Source: Halosimplex halophilum
Lineage (GTDB): Archaea; Halobacteriota; Halobacteria; Halobacteriales; Haloarculaceae
Direction of reading: 5' to 3'
Length of the DNA: 64,000 bases
Assembly (NCBI RefSeq): GCF_004698125.1
Contig: NZ_ML214298.1
Location: 62,001 to 126,000 of the forward strand
The notes under the pieces are model-generated. The model searched no databases, was not told where the DNA came from, and saw nothing but the letters and a program-made list of their open reading frames with translations. A program made the translations under genes and the position numbers. Shown here in pieces: positions 8,666 to 16,360 of the stretch (positions are counted from its first letter, which is position 1; every line of letters starts with the position of its first letter).

Positions 8666-9427
8666 ATGACAGACGACACGCGACACGACAGCACGGACAG
8701 CGAACCGAACAGCGGTCCCTCGAACGACAGCGGACCGCCCGGCGGCGACGAGTACGGCCTGCTCGTCGTCGAACGAGGGAACGCCGCCCTCGGCCGCGTC
8801 GTGGACGGCGGGGTCGAACCCGTCGCCACGGTCGACGGCGGGATCACGGGATCGGCCCGTGCGGGAACGGACGACCCCGACCGCTTCGAGCGCGAGCGCC
8901 GGCGCCGGAGCCGCGCGTTCTTCCGCGAGGTCGCCGCGGCGGCCGACGAGGCGTTCCTCGGCGACGACCCCGTGGCCCGCCTCGCCGTCGGCGGCCCGAT
9001 GGACGCCGCGACGGCGTTCGTCGACGGCGGGCACCTCGACGACCGCCTGACCGACCGTCTCGTCGGCACCTTCACCGTCGAACACGCGTCCGAACCGGGC
9101 CTGCGGGAACTGCTCGACGCCGCGGCCGCCGACCTCCTCGACCCGGCGACGCGGCGGCTCCGCGAGACGCTCGCGGAATTCTTCGAGCGCCTGCGCGACG
9201 GCGAGGGAGTCGTCTACGGCGACGACGACCTCGACCGGGCGGTCGACGACGGCACCGTCGAGACGGCGCTGGTCGCCGCGACGGTCGACCGGGAGCGCCG
9301 CGAGGGGATCGAGGCGGCCGTGGCCGCTCGGGGCGGCGAGACGCTCGTCGTCCCCGGGAACTCCGCCCGCGGCGCGCGGTTCGCGGAGACGTTCGCGGTC
9401 GGCGCTCTCCTGAGTGACTCGGAGTGA
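8666..9427 (+). CDS. eRF1/Vms1-like protein lacking the GGQ motif
   Basis: This 253-residue protein resembles the central and C-terminal domains of archaeal eRF1/Vms1-type peptidyl-tRNA hydrolases. It starts GLLVVERGNAALGRVVDGG. Where eRF1 and Vms1 carry the catalytic loop (a GGQ-containing segment before ARRFER), it reads GSARAGTDDPDRFERER, so the glycine-glycine-glutamine is replaced by G-T-D. The C-terminus (EGIEAAVAARGGETLVVPGN) matches the end of the last domain. The ATG at 8666 begins an acidic N-terminus; earlier starts give basic sequence. It may be a ribosome-associated factor without hydrolase activity, or may belong to a divergent branch that uses other residues. Confidence 0.6.
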   Translation: MTDDTRHDSTDSEPNSGPSNDSGPPGGDEYGLLVVERGNAALGRVVDGGVEPVATVDGGITGSARAGTDDPDRFERERRRRSRAFFREVAAAADEAFLGDDPVARLAVGGPMDAATAFVDGGHLDDRLTDRLVGTFTVEHASEPGLRELLDAAAADLLDPATRRLRETLAEFFERLRDGEGVVYGDDDLDRAVDDGTVETALVAATVDRERREGIEAAVAARGGETLVVPGNSARGARFAETFAVGALLSDSE

Positions 9428-9451
9428 GTGGACGGGGGCGACGGTCGCGGC

Positions 9452-10033
9452 TCAGACCGGCGTCGACGGCAGGAACTCGACGGCGAGGAACATCGCGGCG
9501 GCGCCGGCGACGGGGATGGTGAGGTTGTCGTCGATGACGTAGCCCCGAACCACGGGCTTGATCCCGTCGGCGACGGTCGCCGCGACGCCCCCGGCGACTG
9601 CGGCGGTCGCCGGGACGAAGGGGACCGCCAGCAGCGTCGCCACGGCGAAGGTCGTCAGCAGGACGGTCACGTCCTTGGCGGTCCGCAGCTCGCCCGAGCC
9701 AAGCAGGCCGGAGACGGGGTCGGCGATGGTCAGCATCAGGATGGCCGGGACGGCGATGGTCGGCTCGAACACGAGCGCGACGACGGCCATGCTGAACACG
9801 GCGAGGAAGTAACCCGCGAGGTTGTCCTGCTCGTACTCCCGGGTGAGCTTCTCGTAGACCCACCAGTCCAGCCCGACGACCAGCCGGACGACCTCCAGGA
9901 CCGAGGCGACGGCCAGGCCGGCGACCAGCAGGGCCTGGACGTGGAGCCACTCGACGGCCGGCACGAACAGGTACGCGAGCGGCACCGCTGTCCCGCTCGC
10001 GTGGACCAGCCGCCGGAGTATCTCGTCGCGCAT
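9452..10033 (-). CDS. Dolichol kinase/CDP-diglyceride synthase-like membrane protein
   Basis: This 193-residue polytopic membrane protein has about six hydrophobic segments. It contains the SEC59/dolichol-kinase-like elements RRLVHASGTAVPL at the N-terminus, EVVRL, and DPVSGLLG (the conserved D-P/A-x-[AS]xxxG motif of the CTP-transferase family). It probably phosphorylates a polyprenol or related lipid at the membrane in glycan or lipid synthesis. It lies 34 bases downstream of glyS on the same strand, so it may be co-transcribed with it. Confidence 0.75.
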   Translation of the reverse strand: MRDEILRRLVHASGTAVPLAYLFVPAVEWLHVQALLVAGLAVASVLEVVRLVVGLDWWVYEKLTREYEQDNLAGYFLAVFSMAVVALVFEPTIAVPAILMLTIADPVSGLLGSGELRTAKDVTVLLTTFAVATLLAVPFVPATAAVAGGVAATVADGIKPVVRGYVIDDNLTIPVAGAAAMFLAVEFLPSTPV

Positions 10034-10067
10034 GGGTGTCGGTCCGCGGCGTCCGCCGCGGCGTGAG

Positions 10068-11897
10068 CTACAGCTCCGCGAACTCGATGTCGCCGTCCCG
10101 CAGCGCCTCCAGCGTCTCGGGGAGGTCGTCGATGTCGACGCGCCGCTGGGCGGTGGTGTCGCGCTCGCGGACGGTCACCGTCCCTGGCTCGCCCTCGTCG
10201 TCGTCGCGGGCCTCGCCGACCGTCGCGTAGTCGACGGTGACGCAGAAGGGGGTCCCGACCTCGTCCTGGCGGCGGTAGCGCCGGCCGATGGCGCCCGAGT
10301 CGTCGTACGCCACGGAGAGACCGCGCTCGCGCAGGTCGGCGGCGACCTCCCGTGCCTTCTCGCCCAGGCCGTCCCGATCCATCAGCGGGAAGACGCCGAC
10401 GGTCGTCGGCGCCACCTCGGCCGGCAGTTCGAGGTAGGTCCGCTCCTCGCCGTCGACCTCGTCCTCGCGGTAGCAGTGGTCGAGTACCGTGTACAGCGCG
10501 CGGTCGATACCCAGCGACGGCTCGACGACGTGGGGCAGGAAGTGCTCGCCCGACTCGGTGACCTCCTCGACGGCGAAGCCGGTCTGGCCGACGGGCACCT
10601 CGTGGCGCTCGCCGTCGACCGTGACGGTGACCGTGCCCTCGCCGTCGGGGTCCTCCTCGGCCTCGCGGAAGGCGTCGGGGTCCTCCTCGGCCAGCCGCTC
10701 CAGCGCGTCGGCCACGTCGCCGGCCGCGCCGCCGAACTCCGGCCCCAGGTAGCTCATATCGGGGTCGACGGCGGGTCGCTTGACGGTGACGGGCTCGTCG
10801 TACTGCCGGAAGACCGTGAAGTCGTCGTCGGAGTACTCGTCGTGTTTCGAGAGGTCGTAGTCCGAGCGGTAGGCGAACCCGGCGATCTCGACCCAGTCGC
10901 CGGTGATGTAGCTCTCGGCGTCCCAGCAGTCGGCGGCGTAGTGGGCGAGTTCGCCGCCGAGGTGCTGGCGGAAGCGGAACCGGTCCATGTCGACGCCGAT
11001 GGACTCGTACCACTCCGCGGCGACGCCGAGGTAGTAGGCGATCCACGGGTCGGCGACGAGCCCCTCGTCGACGGCTTCCCGGATCGTCAGCTCCCGGGCC
11101 TCGCCGTCCTCGTCCTCCTGTGCGGCCGCGCTGTAGAAGGGCGCGACGACGTCCTCGACCGCCGAGAGGTCCGGCTCGTCCTCCTCCGGATCGATGAACA
11201 GTTCGAGTTCGGCCTGGGTGAACTCCCGGACGCGCACGAGCGACTTCCGGGGGCTGATCTCGTTGCGGTAGGCGCGGCCGATCTGCGTGACGCCGAAGGG
11301 CAACTGGTTGCGGGCGTACTCCTTCAGCTGGGGGAACTCGACGAAGATGCCCTGGGCGGTCTCCGGGCGGAGGTAGCCGGGCGAGGAGGACCCCGGACCA
11401 ATCGTCGTCTCGAACATGAGGTTGAACTCCTCGATGGCCTGGCCGGCCAGGCCCGCGCCACAGACCGGACAGACGAGTTCGTACTCGGCGATGATCTCGC
11501 CGACGCGCTCCGCGCCGAGCGCCTCGGCCTCCTCGTAGTCCGTGTTGTCCTCGACGACGTGGTCCGCCCGGTGGCTCTCGCCGCAGTCCGGGCACTCGAC
11601 TATCATGTCGTCGAAGCCGTCGAGGTGGCCCGACGCCTCGAAGACGGCTTCGGGCATGACGGTGGGGGCGTCGATCTCCATGTTGCCCTCCCGGACCGTG
11701 AACCGGTCGCGCCAGGTGTCCTCGACGTTGTCCTTGAGGGCGGCGCCGTTGGGACCGAACGTGTAGAAGCCGGAGACGCCGCCGTAGGCGCCGGCGCTCT
11801 GGAGGAAGAAGCCCCGCCGCTTGGCGAGCTCGGTCAGATCGCCGCTCCGGTCGTCGCCCGCGCCGTCCGCGCCGCTCCGCTGCTCGCCCTCGCTCAT
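10068..11897 (-). CDS. glyS: Glycyl-tRNA synthetase
   Basis: This 609-residue class II aminoacyl-tRNA synthetase is of the alpha-2 (eukaryote/archaeal) type and charges tRNA-Gly. It has the N-terminal signature RRGFFLQSAGAYGGVSGFY, a zinc-binding pair (CPDCGESH and CPVCGAG), the motif 2 region LRPETAQGIFVEF followed by GRAYRNEISPR, and motif 3 as PSLGIDRALY. The anticodon-binding domain forms the C-terminus (TVGVFPLMDRDG). The ATG overlaps the stop codon of the upstream CBS gene (ATGA), indicating translational coupling. The length agrees with haloarchaeal homologues. Confidence 0.95.
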   Translation of the reverse strand: MSEGEQRSGADGAGDDRSGDLTELAKRRGFFLQSAGAYGGVSGFYTFGPNGAALKDNVEDTWRDRFTVREGNMEIDAPTVMPEAVFEASGHLDGFDDMIVECPDCGESHRADHVVEDNTDYEEAEALGAERVGEIIAEYELVCPVCGAGLAGQAIEEFNLMFETTIGPGSSSPGYLRPETAQGIFVEFPQLKEYARNQLPFGVTQIGRAYRNEISPRKSLVRVREFTQAELELFIDPEEDEPDLSAVEDVVAPFYSAAAQEDEDGEARELTIREAVDEGLVADPWIAYYLGVAAEWYESIGVDMDRFRFRQHLGGELAHYAADCWDAESYITGDWVEIAGFAYRSDYDLSKHDEYSDDDFTVFRQYDEPVTVKRPAVDPDMSYLGPEFGGAAGDVADALERLAEEDPDAFREAEEDPDGEGTVTVTVDGERHEVPVGQTGFAVEEVTESGEHFLPHVVEPSLGIDRALYTVLDHCYREDEVDGEERTYLELPAEVAPTTVGVFPLMDRDGLGEKAREVAADLRERGLSVAYDDSGAIGRRYRRQDEVGTPFCVTVDYATVGEARDDDEGEPGTVTVRERDTTAQRRVDIDDLPETLEALRDGDIEFAEL

Positions 11898-12742
11898 CGA
11901 AGCGCCTCCAGGAGATCCATGTCCCGGACGACGCCGGTCAGGTCGTCGCCGGAGACCAGCGGGATCTGCTCGATGTCGTGCTCGATCATCAGCTGGGCGG
12001 CGTCCTGTGCGGTGCGGCGGCCGCTGATGGTGACCAGGTCGTCGGTCATGAACTCCGAGACGGGGCCGGCGGGGATCTCGACGTTGCGGGTGGGCATGTA
12101 CCGGGAGCCGACGGCCTTGACGCTCTCCCACTTCCAGTCGTCGTCGTCGGCGGCGAGGCTGTCGCCGGTCTCCTCCTCGCCCTCGACGACGCGGGCCACG
12201 TCGATGATGTCGACCTCGGTGATCATCCCGCTGGTCTCGCCGGCGTCGTCCAGCGCGACGCCGTAGGGGGCGTCGGCGTGGGACAGCTCCCGCTCGGCGA
12301 CGGGCAGCGGCGCGCCCTCGTAGACGCAGTTGACCTCGCGCTGGGCGAGGTCGCCGACGGTCACGTCGCCGTCCACGTCGCCCGTGGCGATAGCGCGGAC
12401 CACGTCGGTAATGGTGACGATCCCCTCCAGGCGGCCGTCGACGACGGGGACCCGCCGGGCGCCTTCGGCGAGCATGAGCTCGGCCAGCTCCGTCAGGCTC
12501 GCGTCGGCGCTGGTGGTGGGGACCTCCTCGACGAGCATGGCGAGCTGGTCCTCGTCGGGCTGGTCGATCAGGGCGTCGCGGGAGACGAGACCGCGGAACT
12601 GTTCGCCGTCGTCGCCCTCCTTGACCACGGGGACCGACGAGAACGCCCGCTCCTGGAGATATTCGAGGACGTCGTCGCGGGTGCCGGGTAACTCGACCGT
12701 GACGAGGTCCTCGCGGGGCGTCATTACGTCTGCGACGTTCAT
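11894..12742 (-). CDS. Four-CBS-domain regulatory protein
   Basis: This 282-residue cytoplasmic protein consists of four CBS domains in two Bateman pairs, starting at MNVADVMTPREDLVTVELPG. Typical CBS elements recur: SSVPVVKEGD, ARRVPVVDGRLEGIVTITDVVRA, GMITEVDIIDVARV and EQIPLVSGDDLTGVVRD. Such proteins bind adenosine nucleotides (AMP, ATP, SAM) and sense energy state. The stop codon overlaps the glyS start by four bases (ATGA), so the two proteins are produced together. The partner controlled by this module cannot be told from sequence; a link to glycine or tRNA charging is only suggested by position. AT-rich sequence near 12765-12780 could hold its promoter. Confidence 0.85.
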   Translation of the reverse strand: MNVADVMTPREDLVTVELPGTRDDVLEYLQERAFSSVPVVKEGDDGEQFRGLVSRDALIDQPDEDQLAMLVEEVPTTSADASLTELAELMLAEGARRVPVVDGRLEGIVTITDVVRAIATGDVDGDVTVGDLAQREVNCVYEGAPLPVAERELSHADAPYGVALDDAGETSGMITEVDIIDVARVVEGEEETGDSLAADDDDWKWESVKAVGSRYMPTRNVEIPAGPVSEFMTDDLVTISGRRTAQDAAQLMIEHDIEQIPLVSGDDLTGVVRDMDLLEALR

Positions 12743-12863
12743 AGTACAGCGTACTCCCAGCCCCAAATACTAAGACCTTACACTTCACCGCTCGCGCGAG
12801 CGTCGCCGCCGGCGAGGCGGTCGGGCGCTCCGATCGCGCGTCGACCGAAGCGGTCGGGGCCGC

Positions 12864-13322
12864 TCACTCCCCGGCGAGCGGGAGCGGGTCGTTCTCGGCG
12901 ACGACCTCCAGCACGACGTTCGTGGTGACCGATTCGACCTCGTCGCGGACGAGCAGCTCCTTGATCCGGGCGTTCAGCGACGCCGTGTCGGTGAACTTGC
13001 CGACGGCGACCACGTCCTGGCTCCCGGTGACCTCGTAGACGCCGACCATGTTGCGCGCGCCGGACAGGTCGGCGACGACCGCCTCGATCCCGGAGCCGAC
13101 CACGTCGAGGTTGAACACGGCCGTCACCTCGAAGCCGAAGGCGCCGTAGTCGACCTCGGGACGGTACCCCTCGATGACGCCGGCGTCTTCGAGCGCCTGG
13201 ACGCGCTTGGTGGCGGTCGCGGTCGCGATCCCGACCCGGTCGGCGAGCTCGTTCGCGCTCGCGCGGCCGTCGGCCAGCAGCGCGTCGACCAGCCGCCTGT
13301 CCGTCTCGTCGATGTCGACCAT
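12864..13322 (-). CDS. Lrp/AsnC-family regulator of the amt1 module
   Basis: This 152-residue Lrp/AsnC transcription factor has an N-terminal winged helix-turn-helix (residues 5-50, DRRLVDALLADGRASANELA) and a C-terminal ligand-binding RAM domain (TAVFNLDVVGSG...VYEVTGSQDVVAVGKF). It is the last gene of amt1-glnK1-lrp1, starting 13 bases after glnK1. It is about 60% identical by eye to the regulator at 15536-16000, so the whole module is duplicated. It probably senses an amino acid or nitrogen signal and may control the ammonium-transport genes. Confidence 0.85.
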   Translation of the reverse strand: MVDIDETDRRLVDALLADGRASANELADRVGIATATATKRVQALEDAGVIEGYRPEVDYGAFGFEVTAVFNLDVVGSGIEAVVADLSGARNMVGVYEVTGSQDVVAVGKFTDTASLNARIKELLVRDEVESVTTNVVLEVVAENDPLPLAGE

Positions 13323-13335
13323 GGCTTCCGGGCCT

Positions 13336-13794
13336 CTAGACCGCGTCCCGACCGGTCTTGCCCGTGCGGATCTGGGTCGCGCTCTCGACGGGGAGGACGA
13401 ACACCTTGCCGTCGCCCTTCTCGCCGGTGTTGGCGCCCTCGACGATGGCGTCGACCACGTCGTCGGCGGGGATGTCCGCGACGACGCACTCGATTTTCAC
13501 CTTCTGGTGGAGGTCGACGACGTACTCCTCGCCGCGCCACTGGCCCTTCTTCGCCGGCTGGGAGCCCCGGCCGGAGACGTTCGTCACCGTCAGCGAGGGG
13601 GCGCCGATCTCCGCCAGCGCCTGCTTCACGTCGCCCAGCTTGTCGGGCCGCACCATCGCGACCACCATCTTGATCTCTCCGTCGTTCGGTTCCGCCTCGC
13701 CGCCGTCCGTGCGAATCTCGTTGTCAGTCATCTTCGAGTCCGTGTTCGCGTGGTCGTCCGCGTCGATGCTGTCAGTTTGGGTGTCGTCGGTCAT
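13336..13794 (-). CDS. glnK: PII nitrogen regulatory protein, GlnK-type, with N-terminal extension
   Basis: This 152-residue PII signalling protein has a core from about residue 42 ([20 protein letters not shown]). The T-loop reads [17 protein letters not shown], with tryptophan at the place of the tyrosine that bacterial enzymes uridylylate. The C-terminal part ([19 protein letters not shown]) is the nucleotide-binding B/C-loop region. Unlike glnK2 it has about 36 extra acidic residues at the N-terminus. The start at 13794 was chosen because it follows the amt1 stop by three bases with a GGAG upstream; ATG 13731 is an alternative. It binds the adjacent Amt channel and ATP/ADP/2-oxoglutarate. 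Confidence 0.9.
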   Translation of the reverse strand: MTDDTQTDSIDADDHANTDSKMTDNEIRTDGGEAEPNDGEIKMVVAMVRPDKLGDVKQALAEIGAPSLTVTNVSGRGSQPAKKGQWRGEEYVVDLHQKVKIECVVADIPADDVVDAIVEGANTGEKGDGKVFVLPVESATQIRTGKTGRDAV

Positions 13795-13797
13795 GGG

Positions 13798-15168
13798 TCA
13801 GTCACTCCGTTCGTCCGTGGTGCGCTCGGCGGGGACGGGGTTCTCTTCGCTCACGAACCCGCCGTCGGCGACCGCGGCGCCCTCGTCGCCGAACTCGGGG
13901 TAGGTCTCGACGCCGTGCTCGCTCACGTCGAGACCCTCCTGCTCGTGTTCGCGACTGACGCGGGCCTGACCGAGCGCCTTGAACGCGCCCCAGACGAGGC
14001 CGGTGGTGCCGACCGTCCAGACCGTGATGATCGCGACGCCCGCGAACTGGGCGATGAAGCCCTCGATCATGAACCCGACGTTCGGCGTGAAGCCGCTCCA
14101 GGCCTCGACCGCGACGAACGAGTACATGAGCGTCCCGATGACGCCCGCGCTCCCGTGGACGGGGAAGACCGCACACACGTCGTCGATGTTCAGGCGCTTC
14201 TCGACGAAGCTGAAGACGATGGGCAGCTGCACGCCGGCGACGCCGCCGACGAGGAACGCGCCCCACCACGTCGTCGTATGGGGGATCGCCGTGATGCCGA
14301 CGAGGCCGGCCAGCAGCCCGTTGGCGACGTAGAGGGTGTCGACCTTGCCGGTCTTCAGCCCGGCGGCCGCGCCGGCCCCCATCGCCCCGCAGGCCATCGC
14401 GATCGTCGTGGTCAGCGCGACGCGGCCGAGCTGGTCGGCCACGAAGACGTTGTCGCTGTTGAAGATCGCCGAGGTGCCGACGTTGAAGCCGTACCAGCCG
14501 AACGCGAGCATCAGCGTGCCCAGCACGGCGAAGGTCATCGAGTGACCGGGGATGACGTTCGCCGAGCCGTCGTCGTTGAACCGACCGATGCGCGGGCCGA
14601 GCACCCACGCGGCCGTGAGGCCGGCGATGCCGCCCATCGCGTGGACGACCGTCCCGCCGGCGAAGTCGGTAAAGGCCGCGCCGACGGCCGAGCCGACGGC
14701 GCCGTCGGCGCCGAGCAGGCCCGTCGCGTACCAGGCCATGCCGGAGACGACCGGGTAGATGACCGCCGCCAGCAGGAGCGTGTAGCCGACGTAGGCGCGC
14801 AGCTTCGCGCGGCCGGCCACGGCCCCGGAGACGATGGTCGCCGCCGTCATCGCGAAGACGGCGCCGTAGAGCCAGCCGATCCAGTCGGCGGCGGTGTCGG
14901 CGCCGAACGCCGGCGAGAAGCTCCCCGTCCCGACGAGGCTGTCGACGCCCGCCCCGACCAGGAAGAAGACGGTGACGCCGACGCTCCAGGTCAGCAGGTT
15001 CTTCGTCAGCTGGTTCGAGACGTTCTTCGAGCGGACCTGCCCCGCCTCCAGCATGGCGAAGCCGGCGTGCATGAAGAAGATGAGGAACGTGACGACCAGT
15101 ATCCACACGTTGTTTATCGCGTCGATCAGCGTCTGGGTCTCCGTCTGCAGTGGCGTGAGTTCGAGCAT
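13798..15168 (-). CDS. amt: Ammonium transporter 1
   Basis: This 456-residue Amt/Mep/Rh channel for ammonium has about eleven membrane segments. Family landmarks include [23 protein letters not shown], the GGTVVHAMGGIAGLTAAW segment with a pore histidine, a second pore-histidine region (VFPVHGSAGVIGTLMYS), and the D/N-rich [10 protein letters not shown]. The start at MLELTPLQTET leaves a short periplasmic N-terminus before the first helix; 53 extra upstream residues are basic and unlikely. It is followed by glnK1 (3-bp gap) and lrp1. The promoter region contains the 21-nt element shared with amt2. Confidence 0.93.
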   Translation of the reverse strand: MLELTPLQTETQTLIDAINNVWILVVTFLIFFMHAGFAMLEAGQVRSKNVSNQLTKNLLTWSVGVTVFFLVGAGVDSLVGTGSFSPAFGADTAADWIGWLYGAVFAMTAATIVSGAVAGRAKLRAYVGYTLLLAAVIYPVVSGMAWYATGLLGADGAVGSAVGAAFTDFAGGTVVHAMGGIAGLTAAWVLGPRIGRFNDDGSANVIPGHSMTFAVLGTLMLAFGWYGFNVGTSAIFNSDNVFVADQLGRVALTTTIAMACGAMGAGAAAGLKTGKVDTLYVANGLLAGLVGITAIPHTTTWWGAFLVGGVAGVQLPIVFSFVEKRLNIDDVCAVFPVHGSAGVIGTLMYSFVAVEAWSGFTPNVGFMIEGFIAQFAGVAIITVWTVGTTGLVWGAFKALGQARVSREHEQEGLDVSEHGVETYPEFGDEGAAVADGGFVSEENPVPAERTTDERSD

Positions 15169-15258
15169 GTGTCGTTGTGGTGCCCGACTGGTTCCGGATC
15201 GTTCAGCCGGGAGCGTTTTTGGTCTCCGATTGTTTCGGAGAGTACGGGAGAACTGTGC

Positions 15259-15279
15259 GGAATCCCACTGTATAAGGGT
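15259..15279 (-). promoter_or_regulatory. Element upstream of amt1 shared with amt2
   Basis: On the minus strand this 21-nt site reads ACCCTTATACAGTGGGATTC plus a final C. It matches the site upstream of amt2 at 17 of 21 positions and lies about 90 bases before the amt1 start. The CTTATAC core may be the TATA box itself, with the downstream half a protein-binding site. The site stands in an otherwise unalike AT-rich intergenic region, so conservation suggests co-regulation of the two ammonium transporters. Confidence 0.55.
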
Positions 15280-15364
15280 TGGCTTTACAATGACGAAACT
15301 TTCAGGGGTTCCGTAGACGCTCGTCAAAATTATGGTAGAATATTATCCCTTTAAGGTTGTATTC

Positions 15365-15414
15365 CGTCCAGAAACGCTAGGTTGACGCGCGTCGAATCTG
15401 GACGCTCGTCAACC
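15365..15414. promoter_or_regulatory. Interleaved inverted repeats upstream of amt1
   Basis: Two 8-bp inverted repeats interlock: CGTCCAGA (15365-15372) with TCTGGACG (15397-15404), and GGTTGACG (15380-15387) with CGTCAACC (15407-15414). They lie between the end of lrp2 and the amt1 promoter element, about 85-155 bases upstream of the latter. They could be operators for the Lrp-type regulators encoded in both modules, or a 3' structure of the lrp2 transcript. The rest of the 367-bp gap (15169-15535) shows only AT-rich promoter-like sequence around 15300-15360. Confidence 0.4.
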
Positions 15415-15535
15415 GGTGATGGCGGCAAAAACGGCCGATCCGGGGGGTAGACGCTCTCGCGCGCTCGACGTGACGATCGGATCCGGGGAGGGCGAGAAAG
15501 TGATCGAGCGTCGGAGCGGGTCGACGGGGCGACCG

Positions 15536-16000
15536 TTACCCGTCGACGTCGACGGGGAGGCGGTCGTACTCGCAGACGGTGTCGAGGACGATGCTCGTTC
15601 GGGCCGAGCGCACCTCGGGGTGAGTGAGCACCGACTTGATCCGGGCGTTCAGGGCCTCCGTGTTCTCGAACTTGCCGACGGCGACCACGTCGTCGCTCCC
15701 GGTGACCTCGTAGACGCCGACCATGTCGCCGGCGCCGCGCAGGTCGGCGACGACCGTCTCCAGGCCGGCGCCGTCCACGTCCAGCCGGAACACCGCCGTC
15801 ACGTCGTAGCCGAAGGCGCCGTAGTCGACCTCGGGCTGGAACCCCTCGATGACGCCGTCCTCCTCGAGGCGCTGGAGCCGTTTGGTCGCGGTGGCGGTGG
15901 CGACCTCCGCCCGCTCGGCGAGCTCGCTCGCGCTGGCGCGCCCGCTGTCCAGCAGCGCGTCGACGATCCGCCGGTCGGTGTCGTCGATGTCCGCCGACAT
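15536..16000 (-). CDS. Lrp/AsnC-family regulator of the amt2 module
   Basis: This 154-residue Lrp/AsnC regulator is paralogous to the one at 12864-13322. It has the same helix-turn-helix (DRRIVDALLDSGRASASELA) and RAM domain (TAVFRLDVDGAG, VYEVTGSDDVVAVGKFENTE). It starts six bases after glnK2 and closes the amt2-glnK2-lrp2 module. The C-terminus (SIVLDTVCEYDRLPVDVDG) differs from the paralogue, which may give a different effector. It probably responds to nitrogen or amino-acid supply. Confidence 0.85.
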   Translation of the reverse strand: MSADIDDTDRRIVDALLDSGRASASELAERAEVATATATKRLQRLEEDGVIEGFQPEVDYGAFGYDVTAVFRLDVDGAGLETVVADLRGAGDMVGVYEVTGSDDVVAVGKFENTEALNARIKSVLTHPEVRSARTSIVLDTVCEYDRLPVDVDG

Positions 16001-16006
16001 CGAATC

Positions 16007-16360
16007 TCAGACGGCCTCCGGGCCCGAGTCGCCGGTCCGGACCTGGACGGCGTCCTCGACGGGGAGGACGAAGATCTTGCCGTCGCCGGGCTCGCCCGTC
16101 TGGGCGGCGTCGGCGATGGCGTCGACCACGTCCCGGGCGGGGATCTCGGAGACGACGCACTCGATCTTGACTTTCTGGTGGAGGTCGACGACGTACTCCT
16201 CGCCGCGCCACTGGCCGGTCTTGGCCGGCTGCGAGCCGCGACCGGAGACGTTCGTGACGGTGAGCGAGGGGGCGCCCGCCTCCGCGAGCGCCTGTTTCAC
16301 GTCGCCGAGCCTGTCCGGGCGGACCACGGCGACGACCATCTTGATCCCGTCGTCAGTCAT
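16007..16360 (-). CDS. glnK: PII nitrogen regulatory protein, GlnK-type
   Basis: This 117-residue PII protein of canonical length starts [20 protein letters not shown]. The T-loop ([17 protein letters not shown]) again has Trp instead of the uridylylated Tyr, so covalent modification of the bacterial kind is not expected. The C-terminal [19 protein letters not shown] completes the nucleotide-binding site. The start overlaps the end of amt2 by eight bases, indicating translational coupling with its target channel. Family knowledge: GlnK trimers plug Amt channels when nitrogen is plentiful. Confidence 0.92.
   Translation of the reverse strand: MTDDGIKMVVAVVRPDRLGDVKQALAEAGAPSLTVTNVSGRGSQPAKTGQWRGEEYVVDLHQKVKIECVVSEIPARDVVDAIADAAQTGEPGDGKIFVLPVEDAVQVRTGDSGPEAV

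Noticed and set aside
11898-12788. N-terminal extension of glycyl-tRNA synthetase by about 300 residues
   Set aside because: The extension is Arg-rich, antisense-like and covers the CBS gene in another frame; the synthetase signature begins just after the ATG at 11897.
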